Position numbers and translations under genes: made by a program
The notes under the pieces: generated by a model
The model's database searches: none
What the model saw: the letters and a program-made list of their open reading frames with translations, nothing else
Told to the model about the DNA's origin: nothing
Part shown: one piece after another, positions 1 to 8,358 of the stretch
How positions within the stretch are numbered: the stretch's first letter is position 1
Layout of the letters: each line of letters opens with the position of its first letter
Assembly: GCA_009699505.1 (NCBI GenBank)
Contig: WLOB01000008.1
Location: 1-32,055 of the forward strand
Direction of reading: 5' to 3'
Length of the DNA: 32,055 nt
Source: Actinomycetota bacterium
Lineage (GTDB): Bacteria > Actinomycetota > Thermoleophilia > Solirubrobacterales > Solirubrobacteraceae

Positions 1-16
1 CGTCGCACGTGCGACG
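1..16. repeat. Perfect 16-bp palindrome upstream of the ABC ATPase gene
   Basis: CGTCGCACGTGCGACG equals its own reverse complement. It lies 42 bp before the ATPase start, at the window edge. In CUT2 operons the substrate-binding protein gene often precedes the ATPase gene. The palindrome could therefore be an intercistronic hairpin or a regulator site; the upstream gene is not visible, so the role is open. Confidence 0.5.
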
Positions 17-58
17 GGCGACCGGCCGGGGGCGCCGACGTCGGGCCAGGAGGACGTC

Positions 59-1594
59 ATGACCCAGACCACCGTGCAGTCCCCGCAGACCGAGGCGTCC
101 GTGCGCCTCGAGCACCTGAGCAAGACCTTCCCCGGGCAGCGCGCGCTCGACGACGTGTCGCTCGAGATCCGCCGCGGCGAGATCCACGCGCTCGTCGGGC
201 AGAACGGCTCGGGCAAGTCGACGCTGATCAAGGTCCTCTCGGGCTTCCACCAGCCCGACGACGGCGCCTCCGCCTGGCTCTCCGGGGAGGCCGTCGACCT
301 CGGCGGCCTCTCCGAGCAGCAGCTCGCGTCGATGCGGTTCATCCACCAGGACCTCGCGCTCGTCCCGACGCTCACGGTCCAGGAGAACCTGCACCTCGGC
401 AGCAGCGGCCGCGGCCTGCTCGCGCCGTTCGACCGCCGCAGGGAGCGGGCCGAGGTCCGCGAGCTGCTGAAGACCTTCGACCTCGAGGTCGACCCCGACG
501 CGATCGTCGGCGAGCTGTCCCCGTTCGAGAAGGCGGCCGTCGCGATCGTCCGCGCCCTCGGCGGCGCCTCCGACGACATCGCGCTCCTCGTCCTCGACGA
601 GCCCACCGCGGCCCTCGGCGCGACGGAGACCGAGCAGCTCTTCCGGACCCTGCGCCACATCAACGGCCTGGGCGTGTCGATCCTCTACGTCTCGCACTTC
701 CTCGGCGAGGTCCTGCAGATCGCGGACCGCATCAGCGTCCTGCGCAACGGCCGCAACGTCTGCGTGCTGGAGGCCGAGGGCACGACGGAGCAGCAGCTCA
801 TCGCCCGCATCGTCGGCTCCGACGTCGAGAAGGCGACGCCGCCGACGCCCCCCGGTGCCGACCGCGACGTGCTGCTGCAGGTCGACGGCCTCCGCGCCCC
901 CGGGGTCCTCGACGCCTCCTTCGACGTCGCCGCCGGCGAGGTCGTCGGACTGACCGGCCTCATGGGCTCCGGCTACGAGAAGGTCGCCGAGTGCCTCGCC
1001 GGCGCCCGGCCGTTCGACGGCGGCGCCGTCGTCGTCCAGGGCGTCCGCTTCACGCGCCTGGATCCCGCGACCGCCGTCGGCGCCGGCATGGCGGCGATGC
1101 CCGCCGACCGCCGCGGGCTCGGCCTGATCCCGACGTTCACCGTCGCGGAGAACCTCGTCCTGCCCGACGTCGGGCGCAACTTCCGGCGCGGCCGGATCGA
1201 CCGGCGTGCCGAGGAGGCTGAGGTCCGTCGCTGGCTCGAGGTCTGCGACGTCCAGCCGCCCGACCCCGAGCGCCGGATCGACCAGCTCAGCGGCGGCAAC
1301 CAGCAGAAGGTGATGCTCGCCAAGGCGCTGCGCCTGGACCCGAAGGTCCTCGTGCTCGCCGAGCCGACGCAGGCGGTCGACATCGGCGCCGCGGCGTCCA
1401 TCCGCCGGCTCATCACCGAGCTGGCCGAGCGGGGCCACGCGATCGTCGTGGCCTCCTCGGACCCGGAGGAGCTCGAGGAGCTCTGCCACCGCGTCCTCGT
1501 CACCCGACGGGGACGGATCGCCTGCGAGCTGCGCGGCGACGACATCAGCGAGGACCGCCTCGTGTTCGAGTGCCAGTTCGAAGGAGCCCAGTGA
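59..1594 (+). CDS. CUT2-type (ribose-like) ABC importer, duplicated ATP-binding protein
   Basis: This 511-residue cytoplasmic ATPase has two nucleotide-binding domains in tandem, the normal length and layout for RbsA/XylG-type proteins. NBD1 (about 15-255) has Walker A GQNGSGKST at 47-55, Walker B LLVLDEPTAAL and a degenerate signature (LSPFEK). NBD2 (about 268-505) has a degenerate Walker A region (GLMGSGYEK), an intact signature LSGGNQQK, and VLAEPTQAVD where the usual Walker B aspartate is alanine. Having one weak half at each site is partly typical of this family. The ATG follows AGGAGG. The permease gene overlaps its stop codon. It should energise uptake of a sugar or other small polar substrate; the binding protein is not in the window, probably upstream. 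Substrate unknown. Confidence 0.95.
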   Translation: MTQTTVQSPQTEASVRLEHLSKTFPGQRALDDVSLEIRRGEIHALVGQNGSGKSTLIKVLSGFHQPDDGASAWLSGEAVDLGGLSEQQLASMRFIHQDLALVPTLTVQENLHLGSSGRGLLAPFDRRRERAEVRELLKTFDLEVDPDAIVGELSPFEKAAVAIVRALGGASDDIALLVLDEPTAALGATETEQLFRTLRHINGLGVSILYVSHFLGEVLQIADRISVLRNGRNVCVLEAEGTTEQQLIARIVGSDVEKATPPTPPGADRDVLLQVDGLRAPGVLDASFDVAAGEVVGLTGLMGSGYEKVAECLAGARPFDGGAVVVQGVRFTRLDPATAVGAGMAAMPADRRGLGLIPTFTVAENLVLPDVGRNFRRGRIDRRAEEAEVRRWLEVCDVQPPDPERRIDQLSGGNQQKVMLAKALRLDPKVLVLAEPTQAVDIGAAASIRRLITELAERGHAIVVASSDPEELEELCHRVLVTRRGRIACELRGDDISEDRLVFECQFEGAQ

Positions 1595-2700
1595 TGCCCC
1601 AGCAGACCAACGCCGCCGCCACCGCCCCGGTGTCGGCCGGCAGCCCCCGCCGCGCACCGGACCTCGGCGGCCTCCTGGCCCGGGTCGGCCCGTCCCTCTC
1701 GCCGCGGAGGATCAGCGGCGTCTACCTGCTGATCCTCCTGATCGTCTTCTACTCGCTCGCGACGTCGACGTTCTTCAGCACGACCACGCTGCGGACCATC
1801 GCGACCGAGCAGGCGATCACCGCCATCGTTGCGATGGGCCTGACGATCGCGCTGGCCGCCGGCGTCTTCGACCTGTCGATCGCGGGCACGATGGGGCTCG
1901 CGAACATCGTCGCGGCGAAGCTCATGGCCGACGGCGGGATGTCCCCGGCACTCGCGATCCTCCTCACGCTCCTCGTCGGCGCGGGCATCGGGGTGATCAA
2001 CGGCCTGCTCGTGACGAAGGCCCGGATCGATCCGTTCATCGCGACGCTGGGTACCAACTCGATCCTGCTCGCGGCGATCTTCGTCGTCTCGAACAACCAG
2101 AACATCCTCGGCATCCCCGCCGGGTTCCAGAAGATCGCGGGCAACCAGGTCGCGGGCATCCCGCTGCCGGTCTTCTACGTCCTCGGCCTGTCGCTGCTGC
2201 TCTGGTACGTCATGGCCTGCACGCCGCTGGGGCGCCGCCTCTACGCGACGGGCGGGGGTCGCGAGGTCGCGCGCCTGGCCGGCGTCCCGACGACGCGGTA
2301 CGTCATCGGCGCCTTCGTCTGCTCCGCCACGATCGCGTCGCTCGCCGGCGTCCTGGTCGTCGCCACCATCGGCACGGGCTCGACCGAGGTCGGCGCGTCC
2401 TACCTGCTGCCCGCCTTCGCCGCCGGGTTCCTCGGGGCGACCCAGTTCAAGCCCGGCCGGTTCAACATCTGGGGCACCGTCCTGGCGGTCTACCTCCTGG
2501 CCACCGGTGTGAAGGGCCTCGTCCTCATGGGCGCGGACGTCTGGGTGCCGGACCTCTTCAACGGCGCCGCGCTGATCCTGGCCGTCGGGCTCTCCGGCAT
2601 CCAGCGGCGCGCGAAGGTCACGGAGGTCGCCCCGGAGGCGAACGAGCCGGCGACGCTCGACGACACCGTCGGCCCGTCGACCGCGGGGGCGACCCGATGA
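1594..2700 (+). CDS. CUT2-type ABC transporter permease (RbsC-like)
   Basis: This 368-residue integral membrane protein belongs to the BPD_transp_2 permease family. It has a soluble N-terminal tail of about 45 residues, then many hydrophobic segments starting at VYLLILLIVFYSL. It contains the family-typical stretch AAGVFDLSIAGTMGLAN, followed by conserved ATLGTNSILLA. The ORF track opens at a GTG at 1570. I prefer the ATG at 1594, which overlaps the ATPase stop (TGATG) and has AAGGAG 7 bp upstream. It forms the membrane channel for the ATPase encoded before it. The next gene starts inside its stop codon, so the SnoaL-like protein is translated from the same message. Substrate unknown. Confidence 0.93.
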   Translation: MPQQTNAAATAPVSAGSPRRAPDLGGLLARVGPSLSPRRISGVYLLILLIVFYSLATSTFFSTTTLRTIATEQAITAIVAMGLTIALAAGVFDLSIAGTMGLANIVAAKLMADGGMSPALAILLTLLVGAGIGVINGLLVTKARIDPFIATLGTNSILLAAIFVVSNNQNILGIPAGFQKIAGNQVAGIPLPVFYVLGLSLLLWYVMACTPLGRRLYATGGGREVARLAGVPTTRYVIGAFVCSATIASLAGVLVVATIGTGSTEVGASYLLPAFAAGFLGATQFKPGRFNIWGTVLAVYLLATGVKGLVLMGADVWVPDLFNGAALILAVGLSGIQRRAKVTEVAPEANEPATLDDTVGPSTAGATR

Positions 2701-3197
2701 GCGACGACGACCTGCTCCTCCGCGTCGCCGCGCTCGAGGACCGCGAGGCGGTCCGCGCCCTGCTGCTCCGCTACGCCCGGGCGCTGGACTCCCACGACTG
2801 GCCGCTCCTGCGGACCGTCTTCCTCCCCGACGCGGTCGCGGACTACGGCGCGCTCGAGGGCCGCAACGACGGCGTCGAGGAGATCATCGCGGCCTGCCAC
2901 CGCGCGCTCGTGGGCCTCGACAGCAGCCAGCACCTCGTCGGCAACGTCGAGGTGGAGGTCGACGGCGACGCCGCCACGGCGTCGTGCTACCTGCACGCCC
3001 AGCACTACCTCGTCAGCCCGAGCGGGGTGAACACGTTCGTCGTCGGCGGCACCTACCGCGACCGGATCGTGCGCACGCCGGACGGGTGGCGCATCGCGCA
3101 CCGGGCGCTGGCGACGACCTGGACCGACGGCAACGCGGCGATCTTCGCGCAGGGCCTGGAGCGCCTGCGCGAGCGGGGGGAGGAGTTCCCCCCGTGA
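2697..3197 (+). CDS. SnoaL-like / NTF2-fold protein
   Basis: This 166-residue protein fits the SnoaL_4/scytalone-dehydratase-like NTF2 superfamily. Its N-terminal helix contains DREAVRALLLRYARALDSHDW, followed by a strand-rich half (HLVGNVEVEVDGDAATASCY) and a closing TPDGWRIAHR strand. Family members are small cone-shaped enzymes or binding proteins such as dehydratases, isomerases and cyclases. The ATG overlaps the permease stop (ATGA) and its own stop overlaps the next start (GTGA), so it is an internal operon gene. In a degradation cluster it could dehydrate or isomerise a hydroxylated cyclic intermediate. That role is inference; the fold assignment is fairly firm. Confidence 0.8.
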   Translation: MSDDDLLLRVAALEDREAVRALLLRYARALDSHDWPLLRTVFLPDAVADYGALEGRNDGVEEIIAACHRALVGLDSSQHLVGNVEVEVDGDAATASCYLHAQHYLVSPSGVNTFVVGGTYRDRIVRTPDGWRIAHRALATTWTDGNAAIFAQGLERLRERGEEFPP

Positions 3198-3949
3198 TCA
3201 AGGTCTACGCGCTCCTGCCCAAGCGGCCGGACATCACCGCCGAGGCGTTCCACGAGCACTGGGCCACGACGCACCGCGAGCACGCGCTGCGGATCACCCG
3301 CCTGCGCCGCTACGTCCAGGCCCACCGGCTCGAGCAGGACGTCCCGGGACTCCGGACCGCCCCGTACGAGGGCATCCCCGAGGTCTGGTACGACAGCCTC
3401 GAGTCCGCCGTCGGGCAGGACGACGACCCCGACTACACCGAGCACGCGCAGAAGGACGAGCCGTCGTTCGTCGACATGGCCGGCATCGCCTGGGTCATGA
3501 CGGACGAGGCGCTCCTGCGCGACGACCTGCTGCTGGAGCAGGACACGCCGGTCCACAAGCTGCTGCTCCTCGCGGTCCGGCCCGCGGGGCAGGACCCCGC
3601 CGCGTTCGCCGCCGCCTGGCGCGCCGCGGCCGAGGACGTCGTCGCCACGACCGGCGTCCGGCGGGCCGCCGTCGCCACCGTGCTCCCCGACGCCTACGCG
3701 TCGGGCGATCCCGCCTACGACGGGGTCCTCGAGCTCTGGTGGCCCGACGAGGCCGCCCACGCCGACGCCTGGGCCGCCCACGGCGAGGACGTCGTGGCGC
3801 GCCTGACCGCCGTCGCCGACGCCGAGCGCCTCCGCGCCGCCGCGGTGCACGAGCTCCGCGTCATCTGGCCGGGACCCGCGCGCGACGCCGTCGCCGCGCC
3901 GGCCGCACCGAACTTCACCACGCACGACGAACGACTCGAAGGGAACTAG
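3194..3949 (+). CDS. EthD-domain protein (two EthD-like halves)
   Basis: The product is 251 residues from a GTG at 3194 that overlaps the previous stop; a GGGGGGAGGAG run just upstream is the ribosome-binding site. The ORF track extends further upstream, but that part is an out-of-frame shadow of the SnoaL gene. The first half begins IKVYALLPKRPDITAEAFHEHW with a TTHREHA segment, the pattern of EthD ferredoxin-like dimeric alpha-beta barrels. The second half (from about 117, VHKLLLLAVRP) repeats the pattern more loosely, suggesting an internal duplication forming the barrel in one chain. EthD-like proteins often accompany actinobacterial degradation genes, usually with no known reaction. Function unknown. 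Confidence 0.78.
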   Translation: MIKVYALLPKRPDITAEAFHEHWATTHREHALRITRLRRYVQAHRLEQDVPGLRTAPYEGIPEVWYDSLESAVGQDDDPDYTEHAQKDEPSFVDMAGIAWVMTDEALLRDDLLLEQDTPVHKLLLLAVRPAGQDPAAFAAAWRAAAEDVVATTGVRRAAVATVLPDAYASGDPAYDGVLELWWPDEAAHADAWAAHGEDVVARLTAVADAERLRAAAVHELRVIWPGPARDAVAAPAAPNFTTHDERLEGN

Positions 3950-3954
3950 CCACC

Positions 3955-4776
3955 ATGGGCAAGCTCGAAGGCAAGGTCGCATTCATCACCGGGGCCGCCC
4001 GGGGCCAGGGCGCCTCGCACGCCCGGTTCCTGGCGCGCGAGGGCGCGAAGATCATCGCGGTCGACATCCTCGACTCGATCCCGGACTTCTACGCCACCGC
4101 GACCCAGGAGGAGCTCGACGGGCTCGTCCAGGAGATCAAGGACCTGGGCTCCGACGCGATCGGCCTGAAGGTCGACGTCCGCGAGTTCGCGCAGGTCAAG
4201 GACGCGGTCGACAAGGGCCTCGAGCACTTCGGTCGCATCGACGTCCTCTGCAACAACGCCGGGATGATCCGCGTCGACGCGATCGACGAGATGAGCGACC
4301 ACTCGCTCGACGTCGTGATCGACATCTGCCTGAAGGGCGTCTTCAACGGCGTCCGCGCCGTCGCGCAGCACATGAAGCAGCGCGGCAGCGGCTCCATCAT
4401 CAACACCTCGTCGGCCGGCGGCATCAAGGCGCTCCCGTACGTGTCGCACTACGCGGCCGCCAAGGGCGGCGTCGTCCTGGCCACGAAGAGCTGGGCCAAC
4501 GAGCTCGCCGAGTGGAACATCAACGTCAACGCGGTCGCGCCGGGCACGATCCTCTCGGGCATGATCACCGGCCTCGCCGGCCAGGCCGGCCAGGATCCCG
4601 ACGAGGCGTTCGAGGACTACAACGCCAACACCCTCTTCGCCGGCAACAAGCCGGGCGACAAGGGCCGCGTCGAGGTGGAGGACATCTCGAAGGTCGTCCT
4701 GTTCCTCGCGACGGACGACGCCCGGACCATCACCGGTCAGACGATCGCGATCGACGCGGGCTGGACCGCCTCCTGA
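3955..4776 (+). CDS. Mycofactocin-type short-chain dehydrogenase/reductase
   Basis: This 273-residue SDR starts at the ATG after GGGAACTAGCCACC. The nucleotide-binding motif is TGAARGQG (about 11-18), followed by NNAG, the active-site serine in NTSSAGG, and YAAAK (YxxxK). The opening GKVAFITGAARGQGASHA and the extra segment after the second strand (SIPDFYATATQEEL) resemble the mycofactocin-coupled SDR family (TIGR03971, which includes carveol dehydrogenases). In that family the nicotinamide is tightly held and is re-oxidised by mycofactocin rather than by free NAD. It likely oxidises an alcohol intermediate of the imported substrate. No mycofactocin synthesis gene is in the window. A strong hairpin just after the stop closes this transcription unit. 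Confidence 0.88.
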   Translation: MGKLEGKVAFITGAARGQGASHARFLAREGAKIIAVDILDSIPDFYATATQEELDGLVQEIKDLGSDAIGLKVDVREFAQVKDAVDKGLEHFGRIDVLCNNAGMIRVDAIDEMSDHSLDVVIDICLKGVFNGVRAVAQHMKQRGSGSIINTSSAGGIKALPYVSHYAAAKGGVVLATKSWANELAEWNINVNAVAPGTILSGMITGLAGQAGQDPDEAFEDYNANTLFAGNKPGDKGRVEVEDISKVVLFLATDDARTITGQTIAIDAGWTAS

Positions 4777-4790
4777 CGGACGGTCGCCGA

Positions 4791-4810
4791 CCGGCGGGAC
4801 GACCCGCCGG
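4791..4810 (+). terminator. Terminator-like hairpin after the SDR
   Basis: The arms CCGGCGGG and CCCGCCGG pair perfectly (8 bp) around an ACGA tetraloop, 14 bp after the SDR stop. There is no T-tract, as is common in very GC-rich actinobacteria. Confidence 0.65.
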
Positions 4811-4946
4811 CCGGCCCGGGGACGGGAGCGGGCGGGGGCGACGGACGTCCGCCGCCTCCCCCGTCGCCACCGCCGCCGGCAGCCTCCTCGCCGCACGGCC
4901 GTCGAGGCCCCCCGGAGCGCCGCCGGCGACCCGCCGCCGGCGACGC

Positions 4947-4975
4947 TTGACAGCGACTCCACGGCTGTCTAAATT
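4947..4975 (+). promoter_or_regulatory. Sigma70-like promoter with embedded inverted repeat (candidate operator)
   Basis: A perfect -35 (TTGACA, 4947-4952) is followed after exactly 17 bp by TAAATT (4970-4975, 4 of 6 to TATAAT). The start codon of the acyl-CoA dehydrogenase is about 77 bp downstream. Between and over these elements lies an inverted repeat, GACAGC (4949-4954) and GCTGTC (4964-4969), with a 9-bp spacer, so a dimeric repressor bound there would block both boxes. An AT-rich patch with the palindrome ATGATCAT (4977-4984) follows, striking in this GC-rich DNA. The regulator is unknown; the FadR-type protein encoded at 13205 is one candidate. Confidence 0.65.
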
Positions 4976-5052
4976 AATGATCATAGTTATCCCGTTCCAC
5001 GCCTGACGAACCGTCCCTCCGGTCCCGTCGCCTCTACCCCGGACACCCACGC

Positions 5053-6258
5053 ATGCTCTCCACCCCCAGGCAGCCCGGCCACCCCACGGGCACCGACGCC
5101 GAGGACACCGACGACCGCCGCGCGATCGTGCGGATGGCCGCCGAGTTCGCGGCGTCCGAGATCGCCCCGCAGGTCGCCGCGTACGATCGCGCGGAGCAGA
5201 TCCCGCGCGAGCTGCTCGACAAGATGGGCGCCCTCGGCTTCTTCGGCGGCGTCATCAGCGAGGAGGACGGCGGGCTCGGTCTGGACTACGTGACGTTCGC
5301 CGAGCTCATCGAGGAGGTCTCGAAGACCTGCCAGATCCTCGGCACGTTCGTGTCCATGCCCTCCGGCCTGGTCGGCGCGAGCATCGAGGCGTTCGGCACC
5401 GCGGAGCAGAAGGAGCGGTGGCTCAAGCCGCTGGCCCAGGGACGGATCTTCGGCGCCGCCGGCGTCACCGAGCCGGGCTCGGGCAGCGACGTCGCCGGCA
5501 TGACGACGACCTACCGCAAGGAGGGCGACGACTTCGTCATCAACGGCGCGAAGGCCTGGATCTCCAACCTCGACGTGGCGGAGTTCTTCGTCACCTTCGC
5601 CTCCCGCGACCGCTCGGCCCGCCACGGCGGCGTGACCGCCTTCATCATCCCGCGCGACACGCCCGGCCTGATCCTGTCGCCGTACAAGGACAAGCTCGGC
5701 TTCCGCCCGATCTGCACCGGCGACGTCGTCTTCGACGAGCTCCGCCTGCCGGCCGACGCGCTGCTCGGCGAGGAGGGCGGGGGCTTCAAGGTCGCGATGA
5801 CCGCCGTGGAGCGCGGTCGCCTCGGCGTCGCCGCCCGCGCGGTCGGCGTGACGCAGGCCTGCCTCGAGGACACCGTCGCCTACGCGAAGGAGCGCGCCGC
5901 CTTCGGCCGCCCGATCGCCGAGTTCCAGATCGTCCAGTCGAAGGTCACGGACATGGCGGTCGGCGCCACGACCTCGCGCCTGCTCGTCCGCGAGTGCGCC
6001 GAGGCGCTGCAGGAGGGCCGGCGCGCCCGTCAGCTCACGAGCATGGCGAAGATGTACGCGTCGGACGTGGCGCAGAAGAGCGCGACCGACGCGTTCCAGG
6101 TCTTCGGCGCCGCCGGCGTCTCGCCCGAGCACCGCGTCGGCCGGATGTACCGCGACGCGAAGGTCCTGCAGATCGTCGAGGGCAGCAACGACCTGCACCG
6201 GGCGCTGATCGGCGAGATCGAGCTCGGCCTCCGCGCCGACGGGGAGCGCCGGGCATGA
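5053..6258 (+). CDS. Acyl-CoA dehydrogenase
   Basis: This 401-residue FAD enzyme of the acyl-CoA dehydrogenase family introduces an alpha,beta double bond into an acyl-CoA. Visible family motifs are VTEPGSGSD (substrate/FAD-binding loop), INGAKAWISN, the arginine helix AAFGRPIAEFQ, and IVEGSNDLHR, whose glutamate (about residue 376) is at the catalytic-base position. It is the first gene after the promoter at 4947 and overlaps the next gene by 4 bp, so it probably heads the operon with the 3-hydroxyacyl-CoA dehydrogenase, amidohydrolase and Rieske genes. The ATG at 5053 lacks a clear ribosome-binding site. An internal start near residue 28 (MAAEF) would remove an unconserved tail and is possible. 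Chain or ring specificity cannot be read from the sequence. Confidence 0.93.
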   Translation: MLSTPRQPGHPTGTDAEDTDDRRAIVRMAAEFAASEIAPQVAAYDRAEQIPRELLDKMGALGFFGGVISEEDGGLGLDYVTFAELIEEVSKTCQILGTFVSMPSGLVGASIEAFGTAEQKERWLKPLAQGRIFGAAGVTEPGSGSDVAGMTTTYRKEGDDFVINGAKAWISNLDVAEFFVTFASRDRSARHGGVTAFIIPRDTPGLILSPYKDKLGFRPICTGDVVFDELRLPADALLGEEGGGFKVAMTAVERGRLGVAARAVGVTQACLEDTVAYAKERAAFGRPIAEFQIVQSKVTDMAVGATTSRLLVRECAEALQEGRRARQLTSMAKMYASDVAQKSATDAFQVFGAAGVSPEHRVGRMYRDAKVLQIVEGSNDLHRALIGEIELGLRADGERRA

Positions 6259-7124
6259 AGGTCGCGGTCCTCGGCGCGGGGATCATGGGCAACGGCATCG
6301 CGCAGCTGGCCGTGATGGCCGGCGACGAGGCCGTGGCCTACGACGTCGCCCGGCCCCAGCTGGACCGGGCCGGGGCGGCCGTCGGGACGAGCCTCGCCCG
6401 CTTCGTGAGGTCCGGGAAGCGGACGCAGGAGCAGGCCGATGCCGACCGCGCGCGCCTGACCTTCACCACCGACCTCGCCGAGGCGGTCGCCGGGGCGGAC
6501 GTCGTCATCGAGGCCGCGCCGGAGATCCTCGACCTCAAGCAGGACCTGTGGCGGCAGGTCGTGCAGCACGCCCCCGCGGAGGCGCTGCTCGGCACGAACA
6601 CCTCGCAGCTGTCGATCACCTCGATCGCCGCGGCGCTGGGCGACGACGCCCACCGCCTCGTCGGCGTCCACTTCTTCAACCCGCCCGTGATGATGCGCCT
6701 CGTCGAGGTCATCGCCGGGCTGCAGACCGACCCGGCGCAGGTCGACCGGGCGAAGGCGTTCGGCGAGCACGTCGGCAAGCAGGTCGTCGTCTGCCGCAAG
6801 GACAGCCCCGGCTTCATCACGAGCCGTGCCTACGCGATCCTGCGCCTCGAGTGCGTGCGGATGCTCGAGGAGGGCGTCGCCACCGCGGAGGACATCGACA
6901 CCGCGCTGAAGCTCGGGTTCAACTTCCCGATGGGGCCGCTCGAGCTCGGCGACATGAACGGGATCGACACGTACGTGCACGCGATCTCGGGGCTCGAGCA
7001 GGCGCACGGCGACCGCTTCCGGCCGACGGTCGGGCTGCGCAACATGGTCGCCGCCGGCCGCCTGGGCCGGAAGTCCGGCGCGGGGTTCTACGACTACGAC
7101 GAGGAAGGCGCCAGGCGCGTCTGA
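6255..7124 (+). CDS. 3-hydroxyacyl-CoA (3-hydroxybutyryl-CoA) dehydrogenase
   Basis: The product is 289 residues from an ATG overlapping the preceding stop (ATGA). The N-terminal Rossmann domain has GAGIMGNGIA. The middle part has the family core GVHFFNPPVMMRLVEV, carrying the catalytic histidine and the glutamate that pairs with it, then KDSPGFITSR. The C-terminal helical domain includes NFPMGPLELGDMNGID and ends in GRKSGAGFYDY. Length and motifs match single-domain FadB2/PaaH-type enzymes. It catalyses NAD-dependent oxidation of a 3-hydroxyacyl-CoA to the 3-ketoacyl-CoA, the step between the enoyl-CoA hydratase and thiolase also encoded here. The ORF track extends it upstream over the previous gene; that part is a shadow. 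Confidence 0.93.
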   Translation: MKVAVLGAGIMGNGIAQLAVMAGDEAVAYDVARPQLDRAGAAVGTSLARFVRSGKRTQEQADADRARLTFTTDLAEAVAGADVVIEAAPEILDLKQDLWRQVVQHAPAEALLGTNTSQLSITSIAAALGDDAHRLVGVHFFNPPVMMRLVEVIAGLQTDPAQVDRAKAFGEHVGKQVVVCRKDSPGFITSRAYAILRLECVRMLEEGVATAEDIDTALKLGFNFPMGPLELGDMNGIDTYVHAISGLEQAHGDRFRPTVGLRNMVAAGRLGRKSGAGFYDYDEEGARRV

Positions 7125-7206
7125 CCGGGTGCGCCGTCGCCGCCGCGCGTCGGCCACCGGGACCACGGCCGCGCCCACCCGCGCAGCCGACCACGAGGAG
7201 GAGCAC

Positions 7207-8349
7207 ATGAGCACCACCGAGAGCGCCCCGGCCACGGCCGGGGACACGGGCCGGCTGACCGGCATCATCGACAGCGACGTCCACCCGAACTTCCAGAACG
7301 GGCTCCAGGACCTCCACGACTACATGCCGGCCGCCTGGCGCAAGAAGCTCGGCATCGGCGGCGGGGCGAGCTGGTCGAGCCGCTTCGCGGCCTCGTCCTA
7401 CGTGCTGCCGCTGGACTACCTCTACATCAACTCCGCCGGGGCCTACCGCGACGACGCGATCCGCGACGGCCAGGCGCCGGCGACCGACGCGCGCTTCACC
7501 GCCGAGCAGCTCTTCGACGGCCACGGCATCGACATCGGCGTGCTGATCGCCGGGCACCTCTTCGGGATCGGGGCGTTCCCGGACCCCGACGTCGCCGCGA
7601 CCGTCGCCTCGGCCTACAACGAGTGGATGTGCGAGCGGTGGCTGCAGGTCGACCCGCGCTACCGCGGCGCCATGGTCGTCGCCCCGCAGGACCCGGCGCT
7701 GGCGGTCAAGGAGATCGAGCGGATGCAGGGCCGGCCCGGGATCGTCTCGATCTTCCTGCCGCTCCACGACATCCTCCACGGCGAGCGGCACTACTACCCG
7801 ATCTACGAGGCCGCGCAGAAGCACGGCCTGCCGATCACGGTGCACCCCAGCGGCACCGAGAACGTGTTCGCCCGCGCGCCGCGGATGGCGGGGACGCCGA
7901 CGTACTACATCGAGTGGCACACGGCCCTCAGCCAGATCCACCAGTCCAACGTCCTCAGCCTCGTCTGCCACGGCGTCTTCGAGCGCTTCCCGGAGCTCAT
8001 GTACGTGATCGCCGAGGGCGGCTTCGCCTGGGCGGCCGAGATCATGTGGAAGCTCGACCGGGACCAGAAGGGCCTCGGCGACGAGGTCCCGTGGCTCAAG
8101 CTCGCACCGAGCGACTACATCCGGCGCAACGTGCGGTTCACGACGCAGCCGATGGTCGAGCCGGCGAAGAAGGAGCACCTGCCCGTGCTCCTCGACATGG
8201 TCTGCGCCGAGGAGACCCTGATCTTCTCGAGCGACTACCCGCACTGGGACTTCGACGAGCCGCGTCGCGCCCTGGCCGGCGTCCCGAAGGACCTGCTGCG
8301 GAAGATCTGCGTCGACAACCCGCGCGCCCTGTACGGCGGGCGACTCTAG
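7207..8349 (+). CDS. Amidohydrolase (amidohydrolase_2 family, TIM barrel)
   Basis: The product is 380 residues from the ATG at 7207, with GAGGAGGAG upstream; the track start at 7129 adds an unlikely Arg-rich leader. Metal-site features of PF04909 amidohydrolases are DSDVHP near residue 24, TVHPSG, LVCHGVFERFP followed by YVIAEGGFAW, and the late aspartate in FSSDYPHWD. Relatives include decarboxylases and hydrolases acting on ring-cleavage products or cyclic carboxylates. It belongs to the acyl-CoA dehydrogenase operon and is followed after 9 bp by a Rieske protein gene. I recall that this pairing recurs in actinobacteria, which suggests a shared task. Decarboxylation or C-C hydrolysis are both possible; the substrate is unknown. 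Confidence 0.88.
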   Translation: MSTTESAPATAGDTGRLTGIIDSDVHPNFQNGLQDLHDYMPAAWRKKLGIGGGASWSSRFAASSYVLPLDYLYINSAGAYRDDAIRDGQAPATDARFTAEQLFDGHGIDIGVLIAGHLFGIGAFPDPDVAATVASAYNEWMCERWLQVDPRYRGAMVVAPQDPALAVKEIERMQGRPGIVSIFLPLHDILHGERHYYPIYEAAQKHGLPITVHPSGTENVFARAPRMAGTPTYYIEWHTALSQIHQSNVLSLVCHGVFERFPELMYVIAEGGFAWAAEIMWKLDRDQKGLGDEVPWLKLAPSDYIRRNVRFTTQPMVEPAKKEHLPVLLDMVCAEETLIFSSDYPHWDFDEPRRALAGVPKDLLRKICVDNPRALYGGRL

Positions 8350-8358
8350 GGGGACGGG

